A stretch of DNA of 52,000 nucleotides from Chlorokybus atmophyticus (lineage: Eukaryota; Streptophyta; Chlorokybophyceae; Chlorokybales; Chlorokybaceae), in the NCBI GenBank assembly GCA_009103225.1, contig RHPI01003570.1, positions 1 to 52,000 of the forward strand, written 5' to 3'. The translations under genes were made by a program, and so were the position numbers. Positions 1 through 9,789 of this stretch are shown here, piece by piece; within the stretch, counting starts at the first letter, position 1, and each line of letters starts with the position of its first letter. The notes under the pieces are model-generated. The model worked only from the letters and a program-made list of their open reading frames with translations. It was not told the origin of the DNA and ran no database searches.

Positions 1-1
1 T

Positions 2-3000
2 TGTGTATGCTCTGGTGGCGGTAGCTCTGTCCGTGTGTATCCATGCTTGCCTCAGCTACATGTGCATGCTAGTCCTTCAACACACTTCTACCAGTGCAAC
101 CAGCCTGGTCAGCGCCGCGCGCTACCCACACTAGTATCCTATCCAGGCTCCTACGCGTTCCGCAATGCAGGCGACGGCATGGTGTTGGACTCCAACACTG
201 GACAGCTGGAAGAACCCAATGCCCGCGAGCGCGAGCGTGCTATGGGATTCTTTCCAAGCAGCATCACAGGCTCCACGCTGACAACCAGTCAGCAATGTCA
301 GTTGTTGGGGCGCGCCATGGATCAGAACAGCATGGTGTGGTACTTGGAAATGTGCTTTGCTCTCCAGGACCGCCATGTGTCCTTCCAGGAGCTCGAACAC
401 CTGGCTGGGGGGTGGATTGCTCGCTTTTCAGAGACCAAAGCAGCACACACCGCCCTCGAGACCGCCCACATGGAGGAGCAGGCAGCAGTTACTGTGGAAG
501 ACATTCCAGTGGTCGCCAACGCTACCTCATGGTCCCACGCCATTGGACCGCTGGCCACGGGCCAGACTCGAGAGCAACTCGAGGCTCTCCTCAACAAGTG
601 GAGGAGCCAATTCAATTTCAGTGTGAAGGAGCTGGGCATCTGCTCAGCATATCAGATGGACATTGAACTAGTGGACACCGAACCGGTGTTCAGAAGACAG
701 TACCGCCTCTCCAAGCTAGAAGAAGACTTGGTGGAACAGAGGTGCAAGGCGCTGCTAGATGCAGGCCTGATCGAGGAGTCCACATCGGACTTTGCGGCCG
801 CGACCGTCATGCCCCTGAAGAAAGATTCAGCAGGCAACTGGACAGACCGGCGCATGTGTGGCGACTATCGCCCCCTCAACAACAAGACCAAGCAGGACAG
901 GTATCCAATGCCTACCGCAGAAGGCATCTTTGACGATGTAGGAGACTGCACGGTCTTTAGTATCCTGGATATGCGCCAAGGGTACAACCAGATCGCCATC
1001 AAGGAGGAGGACAAGCACAAGACTTCCTTCTGGGGAAACCGGCAGCTGTACCAGTGGAAGGTCATGCCCTTCGGACTGAAGAACGCTCCGGCCAAGTTCC
1101 AGCGCGTCATGGACAAAGCCCTCAAGGGGTTGGACTTCGCACGCTGCTACATCGACGACATCCTCATCTTCAGTCACAGCAATGAGGAGCATCTCCAGCA
1201 CATCGAAGAGGTGCTACAGAGGCTGAAGGAAGTCGGGATGACGGTGCACCCTGACAAGTGCACCTTCTTCACCCACAAGGTACCCTACCTAGGACACATG
1301 ATTGTGCCCCATGGTGTGTACGTACAGCAGGCCAAAGTGGAGGCACTGGTGGCTATCCCTGCCCCCACAGACCTCACGCGGCTGCGGGCCTTCCTCGGCC
1401 TTGCCAACTATTACCGCCGGTTTGTCAAGGACTTTGCCAAGATCGCAAGGCCTCTCAACGAACTACTGAAGAAGGACACCGAGTTCTTGTGGAAGGAGGC
1501 ACAACAGGAGGCCTTTCAGGAGCTGAAGCTCCGCCTCACCACAGCTCCCATTCTGCAACGCCCTGACTACACCAGGTCGTTCATCCTGCACACAGACTGG
1601 AGCAAGCTCGGCATGGGGGCCGTGCTCGTACAGCACGACAACAACAAGAAGGAGCGCGTAGTGTCGTACGCCAGCCGCAGCAACAACAGTGCTGAGGCCA
1701 ACTACAGCAGCTACGAAGGGGAGTGTCTCGCCGCAGTGTGGGCCATCTCCTTCTTCCGACCCTTCCTGTTTGGACGGCAGTTCCAACTGGTCACTGACCA
1801 TCAACCCCTCAAGTGGCTAATGAACAACCAGCACTTGACAGGAAAGTTAGCACGATGGGCGCTGCTGCTCCAGGAGTACGACTTCGAGGTGGAACACCGC
1901 GCAGGCCTTGCCAACCAGGATGCGGATGGCCTCAGCCGTAACCCCCACCTCAGCACCAACGACGCCACAGGCGCCCGACATGAGTTGGGTCCTACAGCTG
2001 CACCTTCAGGTGTGGCCACCATGTTCGCTGTCGCTGCGCTACGCTCAGGACGCAGGACTCAGATCGCTGAGGCAGCAGCAGACGGGGACATGCCCGCTCT
2101 CGAGCCCGCCATCACCACCACCGATCCTTTATCAGAAGAAGCAATCGCTGCCGACCCTGAGGTGGATGATGAGGAGCTGGCACCCACCGACACACGACAA
2201 GACATCTGGCTGGACGAGCCATCGCTCGCACTGCTTCAGACTGGACAACTTCCAGCAGGCATGAGCGCACGCGAGAAGGACCGCGTCCGGCAACGCACTC
2301 AGCGTTACCGCTGGGCCAACGACAGGCTGTATCGACGGATACAAGATGCAGATCAGGAGGTCCCCACACCAGCTGCACGTGAAGGCATCATCTCCTCCCT
2401 TCACACCGAGCTCGGGCACTTCGGTGTCAAGCGCACGGTCAGCCTGGTCAGGACCCAGTACTGGTGGTATGGGGTGCACAGACAGGTGCGGGAGTTCGTC
2501 AGCAACTGTCAGCAGTGTGACATGGTTCGCGCCAGCCTCAACACGCGCAATGCCACCTTGCATCCCCTTCCCATCTCCGGGTTGTTCTACCGCTGGGGAC
2601 TGGACATCCTTGGAGACCTAGCGCCCTCAGCGCGAGGCAACCGCTACATCCTCGTCATGATCGAGCACTTCTCCAAGTGGGTGGAGCTGGTGCCCCTGCC
2701 CGACAAGAGCAGTGAGGGAGTAGCCCAGGCTTTCCTCTCCCATGTACTCGGACGTTTCGGCAGCTGCGCTGAAGTCATCACCGACCAGGGTACGGAGTTC
2801 AGAGGAGCCTTCGACAAGCTTATCGACAGATGCTTCATCGACCATCGTCGCACCTCACGCGACCACCCGCAGGCCGACGGCCTCGCCGAACGTACCGTGC
2901 AGACCATCAAGAAGGCACTGCGCAAGTACGTCCTTGCCTACGAGAAGAATACCTGGGATGATCACCTCCCATGGGTAGCAATGGGCTACCGGCTGTCCAA

Positions 3001-3664
3001 GCAGGCAGCCCTGCGAGAGTACAGCCCATACTATCTACTGTTCGGAAGGCAGCCACTGCTCCCTTTCCGCGCACAGCAGGAGGTCGACAGAGTGGTGGAC
3101 AATCTCGACAACCCCGACGAGATGTTGTATGATCTGACAGTGCGCAGTGCGCTGTTCGAACACACAGTCCCCATGGCCTTCAACAACCTGCGCATCGCGC
3201 AGCACCGCGACACGCTGCGTTATGAGCGTGTGCGCAGTGGTTTCTACAAGGAGCGGGAGCGCCGCTTCGAGTCAGGAGACTTCGTCTACCGTATGGCGTC
3301 CACACGCGACACCCTCGATACCTCCGTCGGGCGTGCTGTTTACAAGGTATTGAAGGTGCACCCCACAGGGGTACTGGACCTGTTGGGACAACGAGGCGAG
3401 CGCATGAAGGACAACATGGTCAACTGTGCGCCCTGTCATCTCCCCTACATTGCTGGCTTCACCAAGATCCAGCACCCGCGTCCGCTGCGCAGCACCCGAT
3501 GCGAGAAGTGTGGCAGCGCCGACGACGACCCATTGATGATGTTATGCGATGGCTGTAATCAAGGCATGCACTGCTACTGCCTTGACCCTCCACTGGACGC
3601 AGTACCCTTATGGGAGTACTGGTGCGATGACTGCCGCATCAACGGTCCCCCACACAATCGGTAG
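2..3664 (+). CDS. Ty3/gypsy retrotransposon pol polyprotein, 5'-truncated by the window edge
   Basis: This polyprotein copies element RNA into DNA and integrates it into the nuclear genome. The frame is open from the first bases of the window, so the true start and any gag/protease lie outside; the first ATG is not a reliable start. Reading order: reverse transcriptase (finger motif YRPLNNK near 868, catalytic YIDD at 1148-1159); RNase H (catalytic Asp in LHTDWSKLGMGA, about 1595); integrase with an HHCC zinc module (about 2400-2525) and a D,D,E core (LDILGDL near 2600, TDQGTEF near 2783, LAERTVQ near 2886). At the C-terminus, about 3499-3640, Cys pairs CEKC, LCDGC, HCYC and WCDDC form a Cys4-His-Cys3 PHD finger. 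The frame has no internal stop, so the copy is young. The stop is followed by a polypurine tract and an LTR. The family call is very secure. Confidence 0.97.
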   Translation, partial: CVCSGGGSSVRVYPCLPQLHVHASPSTHFYQCNQPGQRRALPTLVSYPGSYAFRNAGDGMVLDSNTGQLEEPNARERERAMGFFPSSITGSTLTTSQQCQLLGRAMDQNSMVWYLEMCFALQDRHVSFQELEHLAGGWIARFSETKAAHTALETAHMEEQAAVTVEDIPVVANATSWSHAIGPLATGQTREQLEALLNKWRSQFNFSVKELGICSAYQMDIELVDTEPVFRRQYRLSKLEEDLVEQRCKALLDAGLIEESTSDFAAATVMPLKKDSAGNWTDRRMCGDYRPLNNKTKQDRYPMPTAEGIFDDVGDCTVFSILDMRQGYNQIAIKEEDKHKTSFWGNRQLYQWKVMPFGLKNAPAKFQRVMDKALKGLDFARCYIDDILIFSHSNEEHLQHIEEVLQRLKEVGMTVHPDKCTFFTHKVPYLGHMIVPHGVYVQQAKVEALVAIPAPTDLTRLRAFLGLANYYRRFVKDFAKIARPLNELLKKDTEFLWKEAQQEAFQELKLRLTTAPILQRPDYTRSFILHTDWSKLGMGAVLVQHDNNKKERVVSYASRSNNSAEANYSSYEGECLAAVWAISFFRPFLFGRQFQLVTDHQPLKWLMNNQHLTGKLARWALLLQEYDFEVEHRAGLANQDADGLSRNPHLSTNDATGARHELGPTAAPSGVATMFAVAALRSGRRTQIAEAAADGDMPALEPAITTTDPLSEEAIAADPEVDDEELAPTDTRQDIWLDEPSLALLQTGQLPAGMSAREKDRVRQRTQRYRWANDRLYRRIQDADQEVPTPAAREGIISSLHTELGHFGVKRTVSLVRTQYWWYGVHRQVREFVSNCQQCDMVRASLNTRNATLHPLPISGLFYRWGLDILGDLAPSARGNRYILVMIEHFSKWVELVPLPDKSSEGVAQAFLSHVLGRFGSCAEVITDQGTEFRGAFDKLIDRCFIDHRRTSRDHPQADGLAERTVQTIKKALRKYVLAYEKNTWDDHLPWVAMGYRLSKQAALREYSPYYLLFGRQPLLPFRAQQEVDRVVDNLDNPDEMLYDLTVRSALFEHTVPMAFNNLRIAQHRDTLRYERVRSGFYKERERRFESGDFVYRMASTRDTLDTSVGRAVYKVLKVHPTGVLDLLGQRGERMKDNMVNCAPCHLPYIAGFTKIQHPRPLRSTRCEKCGSADDDPLMMLCDGCNQGMHCYCLDPPLDAVPLWEYWCDDCRINGPPHNR

Positions 3665-3701
3665 GAACTGAGTTCTGGAGCAGAGGGCTACCCCAGAATC
3701 T

Positions 3702-3710
3702 CAGGGGGGG
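3702..3710 (+). promoter_or_regulatory. Polypurine tract for plus-strand priming
   Basis: A short run, CAGGGGGGG, lies 38 bases after the pol stop codon and directly against the first base of the LTR. In LTR retroelements this purine run resists RNase H and primes plus-strand DNA synthesis. Its position fixes the LTR start at 3711. Confidence 0.8.
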
Positions 3711-4601
3711 TGGCTTGTTGACTGTGTGCACTACGACACAGTCTGTACACAAAGGTGGCGAGCGGCATCGGCTCGTCCACTGCACTAAACACCGCGTAGG
3801 CTCATCTTCAAGCCTATGCCCACGATTGGGGGGTTGTCTTTTGCTTGCATGACTCCAATGCAGTGCACGGCACTAGCATGCGTGCAGCACTAGCACTCCT
3901 CTGCAGCCTGTCCGAGACAAGGTTGCCCTCGACCATGGCAGGCACGACAGCTGTCATGCCATCTACCCTCGCATGCCAGTTCTTCTCAAGCATGCCTACA
4001 CCCAGCCCCACGCCAGGGCTACCAGCATGAAGACCGCGCGAGCCCCAGCCTACTGCTAGCTACTGTATCACTCATGTAGCATGTAGCTAGGGCTACTTTA
4101 TAGACCTGTCTGTAGGGACCGCGCGTAGCTGATCAGTTGCAAGTCTGTTAAGAACACATGTGCTATATCAAGTCTTAGGAGATTTCCGAAATAGCATGAG
4201 GCCTCGATGTGACCGTTGGCCTAGTGCCCGCGTGGCACTGCACAGTCATGATTTGACATGTATAAGTAGGAAGTCACGTCACCAGACTGGCTGGTGACAC
4301 TGTAAGTGAGTACTGTGAGTACTAGGAGTACTAAGAAGTAAAGACTCTGTTTCTAAAGAGCTTGTGAAGCGACTTGAACTGGAAGCACGCTGCCCCGGTT
4401 GCCAAGAATTCCCTTACTGCGTGAGACACGGTGCATGCTCTTGTGCGCTGTGCCTGCCATTGCTGTGAGCTTGACGGTGGTGTGTTGTTTCAGTAGTCAG
4501 GGTGTTGTATCCACGTGTTGCACACTCATTCACCTCACTTAACAGTGTATCATTCTATCCACTCATGCAAAGAACTGTGTCCACAGCACTACCTATCGTA
4601 G
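3711..4601 (+). repeat. Complete 3' LTR of the Ty3/gypsy element (891 bp)
   Basis: The LTR begins TGGCTTGTTGACTG directly after the polypurine tract. It ends CCTATCGTAG where a second LTR copy starts. The end is fixed by comparison with the copy at 48271-48920, which also ends CCTATCGTAG before unique sequence. It starts with TG but does not end in the usual CA. Compared with the partial copies it shows about 3 differences in 239 bp and roughly 20 in 650 bp, with no length change. It holds a TATA-like box at 4261 and repeated GAGTACT words at about 4306-4332. Confidence 0.9.
4261..4268 (+). promoter_or_regulatory. TATA-like box of the LTR promoter
   Basis: TATAAGTA lies about 550 bases into the LTR and is kept in the other copy at 48580. 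It is the best candidate for the element's own RNA polymerase II promoter, setting the U3/R boundary a few tens of bases downstream. This is inferred from position and conservation only. Confidence 0.5.
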
Positions 4602-4840
4602 TGGCTTGTTGACTGTGTGCACTACGACACAGTCTGTACACAAAGGTGGCGAGCGGCATCGGCTCGTCCATTGCACTAAACACCGCGTAGGCTCATCTTC
4701 AAGCCTATGCCCACGATTGGGGGGGTGTCTTTTGCTTGCATGACTCCAATGCAGTGCACGGCACTAGCATGCGTGCAGCACTAGCACTCCTCTGCAGCCT
4801 GTCCGAGACAAGGTTGCCCTCGACCATGACAGGCACGACA
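4602..4840 (+). repeat. First 239 bp of a second LTR, directly abutting the first
   Basis: The sequence restarts at the first LTR base and matches 3711-3949 base for base in length, with about 3 substitutions. It then stops abruptly after GGCACGACA. The missing remainder is what appears at 48271-48920. No target-site duplication or spacer separates it from the LTR before it. Confidence 0.92.
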
Positions 4841-6220
4841 TCCTGCACATTACATGCTAACTATGTGGAGCGTGTCACCTAGCAGCAATGGTCTCAGTGC
4901 CTGTTGCGACTTGCAATGCCACTCTCCTTATTGTACACGACCTCTTGCCGTCTAGCACCACCAAGTATATAGCCCCCAACACATAATCCAGTAGCGCATA
5001 TTAACATCTCCACAGCTGCAAGGGAGCCTTGGTTGCCTTGACCAAGAGGGAATGGTGTATGTGCAAAATGAATCCCCGAGGAGTTCGTCTTCTTTTTCAA
5101 GTTATTGCCGGCGTCCAACATAAGGGTAAGGTGCACGTAATCATTAGCGTCTAGCAGGGTTGATCAGTCCCCACTTAGTCCATCCCTCTGTCGACCAGCC
5201 CTCAATTAGTATCCGTCTACATGCAATGTGTCTTATGTGACAAAGGCATGATACCGTCCGCATCCATAGGCTGTGCTTCATAAACTCATCGCACTCGTCA
5301 TACCGGGGTGGCGCATGCACAACCATAATGCCACAAAAACCTTGTAGCAAAAATAACTCCGCGCGGGCATCATAAAAAATATCTACTAACTTTTCGGCAC
5401 CCCTCACTATGCATTGTAGCGATCATGCACTGTAACAAGCTGGCGCCCTTCTTACGAATACTAAGATAACTAATTTTACAGGCCTCTTTTACAAAGATTT
5501 TGTGACACTATGGTAGTCCTTAGAGATGGAAGCCTCGCAGTGTTTAGCGATGGAGGGCGAGGTCGCGAGTGTATGCATCATTGTTAATAGAATGCGTATG
5601 GCGCTTATTAAGCTATCCTTGAGTGGTATCAAGCAACACCCAATGGCTTCACAGTGACATCGGCATTTTGTCAATAGGTCGTTTACAAAATATGTTGCAC
5701 ACACCTCATGTGCACGAGGTCGCTTTAGTGCACCAGGCTAAACAGGGTGTGCTGCAACATCCGCGGTGGAACGAGGACTGACGTTGTGGGCATTTTGCAA
5801 ATGAGGTGCGATACCGTTGTAGCCCTTGTTGAATATATCTAAGCTGGTCGCAAATGTGCAATTACAACATTGTTGTTGTGTACACCGATCTACATTATGC
5901 ATGCACACTTAGAGCCTGCGATATTGTTGTAGCACCTGCCTGTGCAAGAACATCTTGGTTCTTACGCTGGGAAGTGCTTGCTATGTCAATAAGTGAGGTT
6001 TGTCTCCAGTTGTTTCCATGGCCGCATTCTGGGTGACGCATTATTAGGTGTTTGCTAACAGGGGTCGTGATGCATCGAGACTGTGATCACTGCAAACATG
6101 TTAACACGCAGTGCGCAAATTGCCATATGCTGCAGAACAGCCTGCTGCTGGATGGAGCTTGTCTTAAGCTCCATTTCCGGTAAGTGCCCCACATTGGATT
6201 GCCAAAGGCCAACATTTATA
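4841..6220. other. Region without a recognisable gene
   Basis: Only short ORFs with no family I recognise. It lies on the downstream side of the minus-strand gag-protease remnant, where reverse transcriptase and integrase would be expected; I see no YxDD box, RNase H or HHCC motif on either strand. Either it is a decayed pol or unrelated DNA joined by truncation. Confidence 0.5.
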
Positions 6221-7108
6221 TTATGCACATGATATTGCAAAAAAGAAATGAGAGTGGTGTTCCTCACGTTTGCGCATGCAACGTTTCAGTTGTATAGCAG
6301 AGAGGAGCGGAACATTGTCGCGAGCAACACGTGCGAGTACAGGTGCGATTAATGTCACCTTACATTTACCCTTACGAAGGGTGCACGTATTTGCTCGAGA
6401 GTCCAATTTCAAACCTGTTTCGGTGTGCCGCTGTTCACCCAAAACAACATCCACCCCGGGGATACCTATATCCGCCACGATGAAAGTTGGTCGAGTCTTG
6501 TGGCTGTTAATAACAAAACGCCCCTTCACCTCCCCAATGGCATTGAGGGTGGAACCAGCAGCACGTACATACGACGTGACTGGTGTGAAAGGTATGTTAT
6601 TACGTTGCACCCAAGCATGTTCAACAAAGTTATGGTTTGCACCGGTATCAATTAATGCTGTACATGGTGTGCGCATAAGTTGACTCTCACATCTCCATTT
6701 GAGTGGTCCCGAGTGACCATCGAATGTAGCTAATGTCGGAGTGCCGTGATCGGTAGCAGGCTTGATAAAGATCACTTGCAACGGTGAAGCTCCTGTATCC
6801 TTGCGTGAGAGTTGCATAATTACTTCTCCCCCTTTTAACAATTGCGACCACGGGCCATGATATCGAGGGATAACTACACATGCAGTGACAGCATGTTGTA
6901 ATTGCAACTCGTGTAAGTGCTTAACAGCAGTTACTAATTTAAAAAATGGAACATTGATTAAAACACAACCGTTTGCATTTGTCAACACAGGTGGTGTGCT
7001 CATATCAGTCCATACATCTGATACATCACAAAGAGAGGAAACTTTATCAAGAAGTACAGAGTTTTCAAAGTCGTTCTGCTCGACTAAGCTACCAACCACG
7101 GACAATTC
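6221..7108 (-). CDS. Retroelement protease region, in frame behind the gag stop
   Basis: This stretch continues the gag frame after one TAG codon at 7109-7111. The central part carries a retropepsin-type aspartic protease signature, ALIDTGANHNFV, followed about 65 residues later by GVDVVLGEQ, which fits the second half of the fold. It would process the gag polyprotein. After the protease a basic linker containing LLSAIQLKRCMRKR ends at a TAA (6221-6223); in intact gypsy-like elements reverse transcriptase would follow, so the element looks truncated here. No ATG lies near the start of the frame, which favours expression as a gag readthrough product if it is expressed at all. A simple nonsense mutation in a dead copy is the alternative. 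Confidence 0.75.
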   Translation of the reverse strand, partial: ELSVVGSLVEQNDFENSVLLDKVSSLCDVSDVWTDMSTPPVLTNANGCVLINVPFFKLVTAVKHLHELQLQHAVTACVVIPRYHGPWSQLLKGGEVIMQLSRKDTGASPLQVIFIKPATDHGTPTLATFDGHSGPLKWRCESQLMRTPCTALIDTGANHNFVEHAWVQRNNIPFTPVTSYVRAAGSTLNAIGEVKGRFVINSHKTRPTFIVADIGIPGVDVVLGEQRHTETGLKLDSRANTCTLRKGKCKVTLIAPVLARVARDNVPLLSAIQLKRCMRKREEHHSHFFFAISCA

Positions 7109-8155
7109 CTATTTCTTGTCCCTCTGCTGCTTGGCCTTCTGTGCATTCCGCTTTGCATAGCACTTGGCCTCCTCATGACCTGTCTTCTTGCAGAAACTGC
7201 AAGTGATGATGGATTTGGCCGCGTTGTAGGGGCCAGCAGGCTGAGATGTTTTCGCCTTTTTCACAAAAGGTTTGTTGTCAGTGGCCGGGCGCTTTGCAGC
7301 TGAAACCGGGGCTGCCTCTTTTGCCGTGGTTTGCATGTTTGCGTGAGAGCGCTTTACACTGTCCACAGTAGCAACCATCTGCATCAGCATTTGTAAATCC
7401 GTCGAGGCCCACTCTTGCTGAACCGGACGCCCGTTCTGACGCAAGTTGTGCAGCTGGTTGCGAGCAACCTGGGCACGATCTGCGCCACCATAGCGCTGCT
7501 CCATGAAAGAGCACAACTGATTTACTTCCCACCCGAGGTTCGTATCCCGTTGCTTACGGCGATACCACTTTGCCAGAGCATCGTTTGGGATCAGCAACTC
7601 AGCTACACGCAACTTCCCCTCCTCAGAAATGTGAAGGGAGTTGACATAGTGTCTTAGCTTCACGAGCCAGTTGAAAATTGCCGCTTGTTTGTTGGGAACA
7701 AACTCGGCAGGTCGAGCAAGCGCCTGAACAGGTGGACCATTATCAGAGCGTTGAAGGCGCTCGATCATGTTCAAAACACGTTTTCCTTCACCCATCGATC
7801 CCTCCCAATCTTGCCCCATAAAGGTGGTGAGCTTTGAGATCTTTTCCGCCATATGAAAGAGGAAGTTGACAAGCGTGAGAATCGCCTCGCGAGGATCCTT
7901 ATCATAGGTGCCAAGAAAGTGGTCCATTAACTCTTGTTTTGTCAAGTGCATTGATCTTTCAAGCTGAACAAATGATGGTGGTGGTGGTGGTCCGTTTGGT
8001 TCCACCAAGCCATCCACATCCTTAGCAGCATGAGACTCATCAGGTGCATCATCCGGGTTGGAAATATCCTCCATGGAGAGAAACTCCTCCTCACGAGATA
8101 ATTGCTCTTTTTGCGAGCTTTCCCCCTTTGAGGTGGGCACCGAGTTCTCTGCCAT
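7109..8155 (-). CDS. Retroelement gag (nucleocapsid) protein, 348 aa
   Basis: Gag packages element RNA in cytoplasmic particles. The ATG at 8155 opens an uninterrupted frame. The N-terminus is acidic and charged with a run of six prolines near residue 57. The middle looks like a helical retrotransposon gag/capsid region (NWLVKLRHYV, WYRRKQRDTN, RNQLHNLRQNGRP). Near the C-terminus one CCHC zinc knuckle, CSFCKKTGHEEAKC, binds RNA, followed by a Lys/Arg-rich tail ending at TAG. It is unlike the gag at 49135, which has two knuckles, so this is a different retroelement family. The frame continues directly into the protease after the stop codon. Confidence 0.8.
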   Translation of the reverse strand: MAENSVPTSKGESSQKEQLSREEEFLSMEDISNPDDAPDESHAAKDVDGLVEPNGPPPPPSFVQLERSMHLTKQELMDHFLGTYDKDPREAILTLVNFLFHMAEKISKLTTFMGQDWEGSMGEGKRVLNMIERLQRSDNGPPVQALARPAEFVPNKQAAIFNWLVKLRHYVNSLHISEEGKLRVAELLIPNDALAKWYRRKQRDTNLGWEVNQLCSFMEQRYGGADRAQVARNQLHNLRQNGRPVQQEWASTDLQMLMQMVATVDSVKRSHANMQTTAKEAAPVSAAKRPATDNKPFVKKAKTSQPAGPYNAAKSIITCSFCKKTGHEEAKCYAKRNAQKAKQQRDKK

Positions 8156-8560
8156 TTGTCTGCAAAACAGGCAAAATGGAATGGTGAGAATCTCACCAAT
8201 GGTGTAGGTTCAACGAGAGGGTAAAAATGACCCCACGTTGTAAAAGTCTCAAACAGAGTCCAAACCAGTCATAAAACAGAAAAGGTTGGACTTAGAGTGT
8301 CACTAAACAGAACAAGTCTAAGTGGGACCAGAATGTTCTAACCCTATGTTATACACAACCAAGTCCCAATCTCCAGGCCGAAGCTAGAGGGGGAGGGTTT
8401 CAGACTAACAGTGTTTGGGAACAGGTTGTCCTAGAACCTCCCCAAAACTGTCATAACCGAGTTCCGATCTCCAAGCCGAAGCCAGAGGGGGAGGGTTTGG
8501 GAACAGTTTGGTTTAGAACTTACGGACCCGGGTCAAGCGACCCGGAAAAACCGCTGGCAG
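8156..8560 (-). repeat. Leader region of the minus-strand element, with an imperfect duplication
   Basis: No gene. A 38-bp segment at 8373-8410 recurs at 8461-8498 with four substitutions; both contain GCCGAAGC followed by AGAGGGGGAGGGTTT. Lying upstream of the gag start, this may be the untranslated leader or LTR of that element, but I found no matching second LTR on the other side. Confidence 0.5.
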
Positions 8561-8900
8561 GTCACAGATACGTCACAGGCATGCAACAGGCAAGCCACAG
8601 GCATGCAACAGGCAAGCCGCACAGTGACCAACTATGACATGCACTGGCAAGCACAATGACAAGAAACTACCGCATGCAATGACAGGCAATCATTGCAAGC
8701 AATGATAGTGCACTGAGTGTGACAAGCAGTGATGGCACTAGCAAGCGGCACTCATGCACTGACAAGTCACTGGCAAGCATAATGACAAGCAATCACCGCA
8801 TGCAATGACAGGCAATCACTGCAAGTAATGATGGTGCATGAAAGTACACACGTGCACCTGACAAGCAGCTGGCAAGCAGGCAAGTCACCGACGTGTGTGA
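8561..8900. repeat. Degenerate short tandem repeats built on GCAATGACAGGCAA/ACAAGC words
   Basis: Repeated words such as AGGCATGCAACAGGCAAGCC (twice near 8577-8610), then CATGCAATGACAGGCAATCA (8673 and 8799) and GACAAGCA units. The array is imperfect and non-coding, and resembles a decayed minisatellite. Confidence 0.6.
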
Positions 8901-9780
8901 TGGTACCTCACACGTGGAGAGGCCGCCTATTTGATGGGTGGCTTCAACGCGCAAATAATTGTAGCCTAGCACTCTAGTGTAGACTTGTGTGTACATCAGC
9001 CTATAACTATGCACTTGTACACTTGTATTGTAATGCACTTGGGTGCTGGGCATAGCCACCGTGCGATCGACCCATAGCGACCCCCCAGCATAAGCTGTGT
9101 GTCGCATGTAACTCGTGTGTGAGTTCTACCTCTGCCTTTACCAACAGCTGGTGGAGTAGGACCTTTGCACCCACCACCACCATTGATTGGCGCCGCCTCG
9201 GGCCCGTCATACCAACCACCACTCAACGACTCATCCGGCATAAACAAGCGCACAGCTGTGGCAGCACAGTGCACTATTGCCCTTGCCTCCACACCCTTCT
9301 CTACCTCCACTCCACATCGTGCTCATTATTGAACATCAACTGATCATGCATGGAGTTAGTGCAAGCACAAGTACACACGTTGTACTCGAGCATACACACA
9401 AGCCTAATAGCAAAGGCTCTATAAGGATTACAATAAAGTCATGCTGCGGGCTTTTATACCTGCCAGTTGCACCTGTCTACTCTAGTGGCCATCACGTCTT
9501 CTACACTTAACACTAGGGATGTAGATGTTAACCAACTCCTGAGCTCCAAGTTGTTCCACATAGCTACCTTTTGGAGCTCTTCAACAAGCTTTCACGCATC
9601 ATGTAGTGACGTAACCACCGATCTGAAAAAGTTCTACCGCCACGCCCAAAACTTTCTCGACTCGACTTATGTCCGCGCCCGGATCTTCTCAACTAAAGTT
9701 CGCGCCTGGACCCTTCTCCACTGCATCTTCTGGCAAACTATCCTCAACCACAGGGCGAGCTAATCAGACTCGAGAATATC
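8901..9780. other. No gene seen
   Basis: Short ORFs only, none recognised. The last part runs into the decayed retroelement copy that becomes recognisable from about 9790. Confidence 0.4.
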
Positions 9781-9789
9781 CTCAATACT

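Noticed and set aside
35-103. Start of the pol protein at 35
   Set aside because: That position is GTG and the frame is open to the window edge, so no start is claimed.
8561-8900. CRISPR-like array
   Set aside because: Repeats are irregular with no constant spacer length, in a eukaryotic genome; this is a degenerate tandem repeat.
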